64,000 nt of DNA from the NCBI GenBank assembly GCA_016699815.1, contig CP065012.1, forward strand, positions 1,426,001-1,490,000, read 5' to 3'. Every line of letters begins with the position of its first letter. The first letter of the stretch is position 1. Shown piece by piece: positions 37,172 to 44,275 of the stretch. The notes beneath the pieces were generated by a model, which was not told the origin of the DNA, did no database searches, and was given only the letters and a program-made list of their open reading frames with translations. This DNA is from Chitinophagaceae bacterium. GTDB lineage: Bacteria > Bacteroidota > Bacteroidia > Chitinophagales > Chitinophagaceae. Made by a program: the position numbers and the translations under genes.

Positions 37172-37477
37172 TTATATATATTTCAAAAACATTTTCTCCG
37201 GCATTTTTTGTTGCTTTAAAAAAGCATCCATAAAATCTTTAGGAACGCTGTAATAGTTTTCTACCTGGCCAATGCCGGTGGCGCCGGTGGCAATACTTCC
37301 GTTTTCAAAATACACATTTCGGTCGCCGTATGTTGTAAGCCATTCCGGCGTTACATCAAATTCATTTGCTACACGGGTTACAAAATCATCATCGGGAGTT
37401 ATGCTTTTTTTATTGGCCTCATAGCGGCTGAATTGTATATAGTTAAAAATCAAAAAAGTTGCGAATATTTTATTCAC
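37172..37477 (-). pseudogene. Truncated XRE regulator, copy 2
   Basis: The last 85 residues match the intact regulator closely (SRYEANKKSITPDDDFVTRV, then the tail PKDFMDAFLKQQKMPEKMF), but the first two HTH helices are replaced by FLIFNYIQF. About 35 codons are gone, so it should not bind DNA as the intact copy does. The start would be a GTG inside the leader (37477). I regard it as a decayed duplicate. Confidence 0.75.
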
Positions 37478-37564
37478 CCAAAAAAGAATACCGTATTCAC
37501 AAATTGAATGTGTAATTCGGGTGGATAACTACAATTTTGATTTATCAATCCAATGCGGCCGCAG
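37472..37564 (+). promoter_or_regulatory. Cassette leader, copy D (93 bp, palindromic)
   Basis: Fourth leader, apparently identical to copy C by eye (GAATACCGTATTC, ACTACAATTTTGATTTATC, GCGGCCGCAG). It is divergent from truncated regulator copy 2. The downstream GAGCC/GGCTC hairpin is at 37595-37630. Confidence 0.75.
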
Positions 37565-37642
37565 AGATTGTATTATTAACAATTAAAAAAGCAGGAGCCA
37601 CTAAACACCCGCACAAAGGAGCGGCGGCTCTTGGAAAAGTTT

Positions 37643-38356
37643 ATGAAAAAGATTATTTTAGGATTACTCGTTTCTTTTGTGTTATTAAATTCTTATGCAC
37701 AAACTATTCCGAATTCCATAAGGGCGTTAGGTGGGGGCTATGCAGCAATTTATGTAGATATTTACAACAATTCTGTTGAAACTGGCAGGACTTTAATAAA
37801 CTCTGGTAAGTATAATGATGTAAATACTTTGGTAGCTAAAGCCGATAAAAACAATACATTAAAAAATGTCCCTGATTTTAAAGACAACTTTGTGAACTTT
37901 CTTAATGGCATTCTAAGTAAAGGACATCAACCGCTCTCACTAAGTTCTAATGCCCTTTCTTCAGAAGGGAATAAAGTTCTTGCTAGTATTAACTCTTATG
38001 TAAATAACAACGAGGACTTAAGTGGTTTGGATTCTTATATGACCACTGTTTCTACAACTCTCAAAAGTTCTAAAACAATCAGGGCAGAAGAAAAGCAGTT
38101 TTTAGCTCTCTATATAACCACAACCATGGTGCATTACAACTTTGCTCAAACTCTAGTGGCGAGTGGATATTACAGTCCTACAGGTTTTTGGCAAGGTGTT
38201 AAATGCGCATTCGGAACCATTGGTGGTGCTGTATTGGGAGGACTTGCGGGTGCGGCTGTCGGCACAGTAACTTTGCCAGTTATAGGAACTGTAAGTGGTA
38301 CTGTCGTAGGTTTTTATGGAGGTGCAATGAGTGGCGCTGCTGCTTCTTGTTTTTAA
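37643..38356 (+). CDS. Cassette D secreted protein with glycine-zipper C-terminus (candidate toxin)
   Basis: A 237-residue protein. Signal peptide MKKIILGLLVSFVLLNSYAQ, an alpha-helical middle (NFLNGILSKGHQPLSLSSNA, SYMTTVSTTLKSSKTIRAEE) and a C-terminal segment of about 55 residues: WQGVKCAFGTIGGAVLGGLA, then AGAAVGTVTLPVIGTVSGTV and GGAMSGAAASCF. The GxxxG-rich end with two cysteines is strikingly like class IIb bacteriocins and is the strongest toxin-like hint in the array. The first 12 residues of the signal peptide come with the shared leader block. A small membrane gene follows after 25 bp. Confidence 0.72.
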   Translation: MKKIILGLLVSFVLLNSYAQTIPNSIRALGGGYAAIYVDIYNNSVETGRTLINSGKYNDVNTLVAKADKNNTLKNVPDFKDNFVNFLNGILSKGHQPLSLSSNALSSEGNKVLASINSYVNNNEDLSGLDSYMTTVSTTLKSSKTIRAEEKQFLALYITTTMVHYNFAQTLVASGYYSPTGFWQGVKCAFGTIGGAVLGGLAGAAVGTVTLPVIGTVSGTVVGFYGGAMSGAAASCF

Positions 38357-38381
38357 TTAAATAAAAGTGTACGTTTGCTTT

Positions 38382-38567
38382 ATGAAACAGAGAGGCTTTA
38401 TAGGTTTTATTTTAATAATTGGGTTTATTATATTGTCATCTTGGCAATTGATTTTATCCATTCAACAACAAAATCTTATTCGTGGCATTTTGAGTGGGGT
38501 TGGCCTTTTAATGTTTGTTGTGCTTTTGAGAAGCCTGATTTTGAATATTACAAAAAAATCTTCCTAA
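38382..38567 (+). CDS. Small two-helix membrane protein, cassette D (candidate immunity)
   Basis: A 61-residue protein with two hydrophobic helices (FIGFILIIGFIILSSWQLIL and ILSGVGLLMFVVLLRSLIL) and a basic tail NITKKSS. I used ATG 38382 (MKQRGF) instead of the GTG at 38367. It is specific to this cassette and ends before the terminator at 38591. Confidence 0.65.
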   Translation: MKQRGFIGFILIIGFIILSSWQLILSIQQQNLIRGILSGVGLLMFVVLLRSLILNITKKSS

Positions 38568-38590
38568 AAATTTAAGCCGGTGTCTTTTAG

Positions 38591-38633
38591 AAAGGGCTTT
38601 CTTTCATTCCCTAATATGTTAGAAAGCCCTTTT
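38591..38633 (+). terminator. Intrinsic terminator, cassette D
   Basis: A perfect 12-bp stem: AAAGGGCTTTCT (38591-38602) and AGAAAGCCCTTT (38621-38632). It ends the cassette D toxin/immunity-like pair, and the KTLVELIK gene starts 65 bp later. Confidence 0.82.
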
Positions 38634-38697
38634 AAATTCCTTTAATTTTTATACACTTATTCATTTGCCTAAAGGGCATAAAAATTAAATTGTAACA

Positions 38698-39159
38698 ATG
38701 AAACATATTTTATCTATAATTTTTTTAATTACATCATTCTACACAAAGGCACAATCTTCTACCGAGAAAATCATAGAAGGCAGCAAAACACTTTTGGAAT
38801 TAATAAAAGTAATTAAAACGCCCAGGCAAAATACAAGCCCTCAAAACCTTACCGCAGCTTCTCATACTGCCACATCAGCCGATAGTTGCGCCATAAAACA
38901 GCGCAGCGATTTGTGCTATAAAAACAGCAGCAGCAAAGTGTTGGCCATAAGTATTTACAGGCGCAATGGAGATGTATATGATAACCTTCCTTTTACCATG
39001 AAGGTTATTGCGCAAAAGCAGGAATGCTGGTATGAGTTAAGAGCAGGAATTTATAAATACAAAATAGAAGCAGATAGTGATTTAGGCAAAACACTTTTAA
39101 ACGAGGGTGAGTTTAAGCTTGAGGCTTGCGAAAATATGATAAGGGAAATAACGGAATAA
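38698..39159 (+). CDS. KTLVELIK-family secreted protein, copy 4
   Basis: A 153-residue protein. Signal peptide MKHILSIIFLITSFYTKAQ and the N-terminal 40 residues differ from copy 3 (KTLLELIKVIKTPRQN). From about residue 40 onward the protein is almost identical (only EADSDLGKTLLNE instead of EADEGLGKTLLSE). The identity break inside the gene suggests recombination or gene conversion between copies. Confidence 0.75.
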   Translation: MKHILSIIFLITSFYTKAQSSTEKIIEGSKTLLELIKVIKTPRQNTSPQNLTAASHTATSADSCAIKQRSDLCYKNSSSKVLAISIYRRNGDVYDNLPFTMKVIAQKQECWYELRAGIYKYKIEADSDLGKTLLNEGEFKLEACENMIREITE

Positions 39160-39264
39160 AGATATTTTATTCACTCTCACTGGCGCATAAATGCCACATT
39201 GCTTAATGTTAGGCACAGATACGCCACACACATTTTACGCCCTGCATATTTGCAGAGAATACAA

Positions 39265-39570
39265 TTATATATATTTCAAAAACATTTTCTCCAGCATTTT
39301 TTGTTGCTTTAAAAAAGCATCCATAAAATCTTTAGGAACGCTGTAATAGTTTTCTACCTGGCCAATGCCGGTGGCGCCGGTTGCAATACTTCCGTTTTCA
39401 AAATACACATTTCGGTCGCCGTATGTTGTAAGCCATTCCGGCGTTACATCAAATTCATTTGCTACACGGGTTACAAAATCATCATCGGGAGTTATGCTTT
39501 TTTTATTGGCCTCATAGCGGCTGAATTGTATATAGTTAAAAATCAAAAAAGTTGCGAATATTTTATTCAC
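39265..39570 (-). pseudogene. Truncated XRE regulator, copy 3
   Basis: Same truncated form as copy 2 (FLIFNYIQFSRYEANKK onward), with one difference near the C-terminus (QQKMLEKMF instead of QQKMPEKMF). The identical deletion breakpoint shows that copies 2 and 3 derive from one truncated ancestor by block duplication. Confidence 0.75.
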
Positions 39571-39657
39571 CCAAAAAAGAATACCGTATTCACAAATTGA
39601 ATGTGTAATTCGGGTGGATGACTGCAATTATGATTTATCAATTCAATGCGGCCGCAG
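39565..39657 (+). promoter_or_regulatory. Cassette leader, copy E (93 bp, palindromic)
   Basis: Fifth leader. It keeps GAATACCGTATTC and GCGGCCGCAG with a few changes in the right half (GGATGACTGCAATTATGATT). The hairpin at 39688-39723 follows. Confidence 0.75.
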
Positions 39658-39735
39658 AGATTGTATTATTAACAATTAAAAAAGCAGGAGCCACTAAACA
39701 CCCGCACAAAGGAGCGGCGGTTCTTGGAAAAGTTT

Positions 39736-40494
39736 ATGAAAAAGATTATTTTTACTATCCTTACATTGGGGCTATTCATAAGTGCTTTTGCTCAAAGGGA
39801 TAATTTAAACAAACAACTTGAGCAACTTGGACAAAACCATAATGAATTTTTGACTTTTATGTTTACAAAGACAAGGGATAATAATTTATCACTTTGTGAT
39901 AAAAAGAGTTATAAAATCTGGAATCAATGGGCAAGGGAATTTTTTGCTACAAAATATGCAAATTGGGAAGGGGATTTCGTTGACTTCTATGCAGCTAATA
40001 AATGGGACGAACAGCCTCTTTACCCCAAAAAAGAATTGTCTGCGGAAGCTAATAGTTATTTAAAAAAATTAGCAGATCAAATTGAATTATTGAACGATAA
40101 AAATTTTGCTGGCTTTGCAAACTTTTGCACTAACCTTCAGAATGATGCACTTTCTAATCTAAAAAGCGATAATGATGCCATTATTGTAGGTTCTGCTATT
40201 GTTGTTGCAAAGTATTCTAGCCAATATTGGGATAAGCACATGGATGAGTGGAATAATTATTTTTCTGCTATGCCTTGCTCACCAAAACATCAAACCAAGC
40301 TTAGCCCCACAGAGAAGAAAGTATTACAAGCCGATGCATCTGGTGCAATTAGTGGAGCAATTTCAGGAATAGGTGTACCGCCGCCTGTAGCTAGCTCAAT
40401 AGCTGGCGCTTTAGTATATGGTGGTTTTAGTTCTTGTATTACAGGAGTTTGCATAGGTTTCGGAATTGATCATATAACTGACTGGCTCTGGTAA
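39736..40494 (+). CDS. Cassette E secreted protein, paralogue of cassette B (candidate toxin)
   Basis: A 252-residue protein, co-linear with and very similar to the cassette B protein over its full length. It shares the signal peptide MKKIIFTILTLGLFISAFAQ-type start, SLCDKKSYKIWNQWAREFFA, and the glycine-rich tail DASGAISGAISGIG with VASSIAGALVYGG and HITDWLW. Differences are scattered substitutions, concentrated in the middle, as in diverging toxin paralogues. The paired small gene follows after 22 bp. Confidence 0.7.
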   Translation: MKKIIFTILTLGLFISAFAQRDNLNKQLEQLGQNHNEFLTFMFTKTRDNNLSLCDKKSYKIWNQWAREFFATKYANWEGDFVDFYAANKWDEQPLYPKKELSAEANSYLKKLADQIELLNDKNFAGFANFCTNLQNDALSNLKSDNDAIIVGSAIVVAKYSSQYWDKHMDEWNNYFSAMPCSPKHQTKLSPTEKKVLQADASGAISGAISGIGVPPPVASSIAGALVYGGFSSCITGVCIGFGIDHITDWLW

Positions 40495-40516
40495 TTCAAT
40501 AGATAAACCCAACAAT

Positions 40517-40729
40517 ATGGATTTAAAGCATTTTCAAAAGGCAATGGCAAAGTCACTACTTGTTAGTTTGATATACACAATATCAATTGGTGTGCTTGTA
40601 GGCATTCTATTAGATATTTTGGTTTTCAAAGACTATTCTCTCCTGACAATAATAACACCTGTATTAGCCGGCATTCCCACAGGTTACTTTTTCCATAAAG
40701 TACTCAAGGAAAAACATTATGACAACTAG
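40517..40729 (+). CDS. Small two-helix membrane protein, cassette E (candidate immunity)
   Basis: A 70-residue paralogue of the cassette B small protein (MDLKHFQKAMAKSLLVSLIY, then TIITPVLAGIPTGYFFHKVL). Substitutions fall mainly in the first helix and the loop, as expected if it matches a diverged partner. Same orientation, 22 bp after the cassette E protein. Confidence 0.7.
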   Translation: MDLKHFQKAMAKSLLVSLIYTISIGVLVGILLDILVFKDYSLLTIITPVLAGIPTGYFFHKVLKEKHYDN

Positions 40730-41013
40730 CAATGTGAAATAAATAGGTAGTTAATATATTTTAGCTACCTATTTTAAAAACTTGCTTCTGTCAACAACCA
40801 AGTCTTCGTTAGGTTTACAGTACCAACAATGAAGTTGTATGTTGAACGAAAAATGTAAATTTGGAGTTGTCGTAAATTAAATCCTGATTTTCGTCGGTTT
40901 TCTTTAACAACGTCGCTTGTCTTGTACGCTGCCAAAAGCGTAAGTGGAAAACACCATCAGCAGTCAATGGCTTTGTAATATTTAGAGGTTCTGGTGATGC
41001 CTTTTCTTGCCTA
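40730..41013 (+). other. Cassette E tail with degenerate repeat
   Basis: The first 150 bp resemble the region after cassette B (GTGAAATAAATAGGTAGTTAA, CAACAA, CAATGAAG). A diverged tail repeat is at about 40921-40980. A frame open from about 40894 leads without a signal peptide into the small ORF at 41014. Confidence 0.45.
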
Positions 41014-41184
41014 ATGGCTGCCGTTGGTGCAGTAACGGGAATAGGTACACTCGCATCTACAATACAGGGAGCAACAATGGCAACGGCTCTTGGCGTTGTT
41101 AAAACAATCTTTGGCGTTTATTTTAGTGCTTTTGCAGCGGCTTGGGCAGTGTATGAATTTGGAGATTGTATGGGATGGTGGTAG
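41014..41184 (+). pseudogene. Remnant of a glycine-rich toxin-like protein
   Basis: A 56-residue hydrophobic reading frame: MAAVGAVTGIGTLASTIQGA, ATALGVVKTIFGVYF, ending in YEFGDCMGWW. It resembles the tails of cassettes B, D and E but has no signal peptide or leader, so it is probably the 3' end of a lost cassette gene. The open frame extends upstream to about 40894 without an obvious start. It could alternatively be a small leaderless peptide in its own right. Confidence 0.5.
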
Positions 41185-41237
41185 TTTAGCATTGTTTGCG
41201 TTCTCAATTTTATTGATTTAATAATAATACTAAACTT

Positions 41238-41459
41238 ATGAATCTGATTAGAATACTTGTGGCTCTTTTATGTTGTTTCGGCATTTTCAAAACTTTGCTG
41301 AATATTATTTGGTTATTTTACCCCGAAATTTTAACCTTTGGCTTACTGAAAAAGCTGAAATATTCATCTAAGTTTGAAAAAGTAACTTTTTATCTTGCCG
41401 GTATAGTTTGCATGAGCTACTACATTTATACGGTATATATAAAATTAATAACAAATTGA
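41238..41459 (+). CDS. Small two-helix membrane protein (orphan candidate immunity)
   Basis: A 73-residue protein with two hydrophobic helices (ILVALLCCFGIFKTLLNIIW and FYLAGIVCMSYYIYTVYI). It follows the toxin-like remnant by 53 bp in the same orientation. An intact immunity-like gene behind a broken toxin-like gene is what selection for resistance would leave, but function is inferred only from position and topology. Confidence 0.6.
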   Translation: MNLIRILVALLCCFGIFKTLLNIIWLFYPEILTFGLLKKLKYSSKFEKVTFYLAGIVCMSYYIYTVYIKLITN

Positions 41460-41520
41460 TCCGATTTTTATAAAGGGATTAAACAGTATCCAGTGAATTC
41501 AAAAATTCACGCCACCGCTG

Positions 41521-41580
41521 GTCTTGTGTGCTGCCTTCAGGCAAAGCTGTGAGGCCAATAGCTGTAAAGAGTTTCTTTTC
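41521..41580 (+). repeat. Tail repeat at the right end of the array
   Basis: The segment CTGCCTTCAGGCAAAGCTGT followed by GAGGCCAATAGC resembles 36185-36220 in the cassette C tail. It ends at the asd stop codon, marking the boundary between the array and the core chromosome. Confidence 0.5.
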
Positions 41581-42572
41581 TAAATAAACCTTTTTTCCAA
41601 TAAATACTCTGCTATCTGCACCGCATTGGTGGCGGCGCCCTTGCGCAGGTTGTCGCTCACTATCCAGCAGTTGAGCGTATTGGGCCGGGTTTCGTCCCGC
41701 CGGAGGCGGCCTACAAAAGTATCGTCTTTTTCATTTGCGGTAAGCGGCATTGGGTAAATGGCATTGGCCACATCGTCTTTAACCACTAAGCCCGGTGAAG
41801 CAGCCAGCAAATTTTTTAACTCCTGCAAATCAAAATCTTTTTCAAATTCAATATTCACGCTTTCGCTGTGGCCACCCAGTGTAGGTATGCGTACGCAGGT
41901 TGCAGTTACGGCAATGCTGTTGTCACCCATAATTTTTTTGGTTTCGTTCACCATTTTCATTTCTTCCTTGGTATAGCCGTTTTCCAAAAATGCATCTATA
42001 TGCGGTATGGCGTTTTGGTCAATAGGGTAATGATAAGCCATGGGGCCATCGGTAATGCCCTTGCGCTCATTCATCATTTGCTCCACTGCTTTTACGCCGG
42101 TGCCGGTAACGCTTTGATATGTGCTTACCACCACTCGTTTTATGGTATACCTTTTATGCAGCGGGTTTAGCACCAGCAGCATTTGTATGGTACTGCAATT
42201 GGGGTTGGCAATAATTTTATCTGTAGGTTCAAGCGCTGCTGCATTTACTTCGGGTATCACTAATTTTTTTGTGGCATCCATGCGCCATGCGCTGCTGTTG
42301 TCTATAACGGTAATTCCTGCTTCGGCAAATTTTGGAGCCCATTCAAGCGATGTACTTCCACCTGCAGAAAACAAAGCAACGTTTGGCTTTAAAGCAATTG
42401 CATCTGCCATGCTTACCACTTTACAATTCTTGCCATTAAACACAATAAGCTTTCCCACAGATTTTTCAGAAGCCACGGGAATAAGTTCCGAAACCGGGAA
42501 ATTCCTCTCGGCTAAAATCTGCAACATTTTTGAACCTACCAGGCCCGTGGCGCCAACTACCGCAACTTTCAT
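41580..42572 (-). CDS. asd: Aspartate-semialdehyde dehydrogenase
   Basis: Converts aspartyl phosphate to the semialdehyde for lysine/diaminopimelate, threonine and methionine synthesis. N-terminal NADP-binding motif VAVVGATGLVGSKML, the catalytic cysteine in NPNCSTIQM (Cys 126), STYQSVTGTG, the acid/base histidine in LGGHSESVNIEF and the C-terminal NCWIVSDNLRKGAATNAVQI. At 330 residues it is normal length. It forms the right boundary of the cassette array, with its stop codon next to the last tail repeat. Confidence 0.97.
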   Translation of the reverse strand: MKVAVVGATGLVGSKMLQILAERNFPVSELIPVASEKSVGKLIVFNGKNCKVVSMADAIALKPNVALFSAGGSTSLEWAPKFAEAGITVIDNSSAWRMDATKKLVIPEVNAAALEPTDKIIANPNCSTIQMLLVLNPLHKRYTIKRVVVSTYQSVTGTGVKAVEQMMNERKGITDGPMAYHYPIDQNAIPHIDAFLENGYTKEEMKMVNETKKIMGDNSIAVTATCVRIPTLGGHSESVNIEFEKDFDLQELKNLLAASPGLVVKDDVANAIYPMPLTANEKDDTFVGRLRRDETRPNTLNCWIVSDNLRKGAATNAVQIAEYLLEKRFI

Positions 42573-42664
42573 TTTACTTAATTTGGGGCAAAATTAAGAT
42601 ACTAACATTGCTTGTACAAATGCTTTGCAGCACTTTAATTTTAATTTAAGTTTGTACCAATAAT

Positions 42665-42982
42665 ATGGGTAAAGAAAGTTTTATTTACAATGTTACCGTA
42701 AAGGTTGCTGCTGGCATTGGTAATGAATGGCTGCAATGGCTACAAAAAGAACACATACCCGAAGTAACCGCTACGGGTTGCTTTTCACACGCCATTGTGT
42801 TACATTTATTTGAAATGGACGACGGCGAAAGCTGTACTTATGCCATACAATATTATACCGATAGTATAAAAAACCAGGAACGCTACATTGCCCAATTTGC
42901 CAATGGGCTGCGGCAAAAATCATTCGACAGATGGGGCGATAAATTTGTAGCTTTTAGGACTTTTATGAAAGTTGTGAACTAA
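42665..42982 (+). CDS. DUF4286 family protein
   Basis: A 105-residue soluble protein with IYNVTVKVAAGIGNEWLQWL, EHIPEVTATGCFSHA, YAIQYYTDSIKNQERYI and DRWGDKFVAFRTFM. This matches DUF4286, a small alpha/beta family common in Bacteroidota with no known function. Divergent from asd by 92 bp. Confidence 0.88.
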   Translation: MGKESFIYNVTVKVAAGIGNEWLQWLQKEHIPEVTATGCFSHAIVLHLFEMDDGESCTYAIQYYTDSIKNQERYIAQFANGLRQKSFDRWGDKFVAFRTFMKVVN

Positions 42983-43268
42983 TTGTGCAAAACAAAGCGG
43001 CTTCTTTAAACGCAAAAATTCACGCTTCTCTTGCATTCCGCTATGGCAAAGGTTTTTAGTGCTTTTTTATGAAAGCCGCTACAGCAAAGGGTTTTAGCGT
43101 ATCTCGCCCAACAATAAATCAATTACCCCATTAGGATAATCTTCCGGAAAGCCTGTCAATACTCATTTATTGGCTTTATAAAAAAATAAAATTGTTGCCA
43201 AAAAAAGTTTTATTGAACTAAAAATCCCTCTATATTTGCCCCACTATAAATTTTTCAAAAAAATTATT

Positions 43269-43538
43269 ATGAACAAAGCAGAATTGATCTCTAAAATTGC
43301 TGATGATGCAGGCATCACAAAAACACAAGCTAACGAAGCGTTAGATTCTTTTGTTGCAGCGGTTACAAAAACATTAAAATCCGGCGACAAAGTTACACTG
43401 GTTGGTTTTGGTACCTTCTCAGTATCCAAAAGGGCTGCCCGTAATGGCCGCAACCCGCAAACAGGCGCTGTAATTAAAATTAAAGCTAAAAAAGTAGCAA
43501 AATTTAAAGCCGGTAAAGAACTATCAGCTAAAATCTAA
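43269..43538 (+). CDS. DNA-binding protein HU
   Basis: An 89-residue HU/IHF-family nucleoid protein: MNKAELISKIADDAGITKTQ, LVGFGTFSVSKRAARNGRNP (the DNA-binding beta arm) and IKIKAKKVAKFKAGKELS. I used the ATG at 43269; an upstream in-frame ATG would add 11 residues not found in the family. It is followed by a strong terminator and then bTHX. Confidence 0.95.
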   Translation: MNKAELISKIADDAGITKTQANEALDSFVAAVTKTLKSGDKVTLVGFGTFSVSKRAARNGRNPQTGAVIKIKAKKVAKFKAGKELSAKI

Positions 43539-43556
43539 CCGATTGCTGATGAAATG

Positions 43557-43590
43557 AAAAGCAAGATACAATTGGTGTCTTGCTTTTTTT
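43557..43590 (+). terminator. Intrinsic terminator after HU
   Basis: AAAAGCAAGA (43557-43566) and TCTTGCTTTT (43578-43587), with an 11-nt loop and a run of T. Confidence 0.85.
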
Positions 43591-43629
43591 ATCTTGCATA
43601 TTATCCATTTAAAAAATAACATTCATTTT

Positions 43630-43743
43630 ATGGGACGTGGTGATATCAAAACAAAAAAAGGAAAAATTTTTGCAGGTTCTTTTGGTAAAAAAAGAGCAGC
43701 AAAACCGCCTAAGAAAAAATCAACTCCAAAAAAGAAAGCTTAA
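43630..43743 (+). CDS. 30S ribosomal protein bTHX
   Basis: A 37-residue basic protein, MGRGDIKTKKGKIFAGSFGK then KRAAKPPKKKSTPKKKA. The start M-G-[RK]-G-D-x-[KR]-T-[KR]-[KR]-G-K-I matches the THX family of small 30S proteins first found in Thermus, which bind at the head of the small subunit. It is easily missed because of its size. It has its own terminators on both sides. Confidence 0.9.
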   Translation: MGRGDIKTKKGKIFAGSFGKKRAAKPPKKKSTPKKKA

Positions 43744-43765
43744 GTTTTTCAAAACCCGGTTTCCT

Positions 43766-43788
43766 GGCTGCCATTGTGCAGCCTTTTT
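43766..43788 (+). terminator. Intrinsic terminator after bTHX
   Basis: GGCTGC (43766-43771) pairs with GCAGCC (43778-43783), loop CATTGT, then TTTTTA. Confidence 0.85.
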
Positions 43789-44275
43789 ACTTTATGCTGC
43801 TTTTACTTAATGAAACAAACTGCAGACAGCCAAAAAAAATCAACCTTAATTATTTATGATTGAAATCAGGTTTTGAAAATCGCAAAAAATAACTACTCGT
43901 TTAACTTTGATTAAAAAGACAATAGGCAACCTATAAAAACCAAAACTTCATTTAATATTGGGGCTTTTCAACAGCCTTAATCCATAAAGCAGGTTCAAAT
44001 GGCCTACAATTCAGGATTTTACGCCAATTAATGGCCGCATATTTTTATCGGTATAAAAAAAGGTTTCGCAGTATTTTACCTATAATAATTACAAATTTTA
44101 TAAAAAAATTGTAGAAATAACCAAAAACGCAGTAATATTGCATTGGAAAAGGCTTGCGAAGAATATCCTAATCATTAGCTACTTCAAAGCTTATTCGGTT
44201 CCCATACAAAATTATCATTTCATTTTTCTTTATCAGAACGTTAGAATTTTTTGAAAAACGCAGTTTCATTTTTAT
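43789..44275 (+). other. Long upstream region of rho
   Basis: A 487-bp AT-rich gap before rho. I see no gene and no clear structured RNA. Long leaders are common for the autoregulated rho gene, so an attenuation leader is possible but not supported by any motif I can name. Confidence 0.4.

Noticed and set aside
37537..37779. Open frame through leader D reading AAAEIVLLTIKKAGATKHPH
   Set aside because: It runs through the regulatory leader and then out of frame over the signal peptide of the cassette gene. Leader B has stops in this frame, so it is not a conserved gene.
30168..41580. Classical type II toxin-antitoxin interpretation of the XRE genes
   Set aside because: The neighbouring genes are Sec-secreted or membrane proteins with their own signals, and two of the three XRE copies are truncated; no toxin of the usual RelE/HigB type is adjacent.
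30168..41580. Integron cassette array
   Set aside because: No integron integrase is present, and the tail repeats show no convincing attC-type inverted core sites.
43789..44275. Riboswitch in the rho upstream region
   Set aside because: I could not identify any known aptamer consensus; left as unassigned leader.
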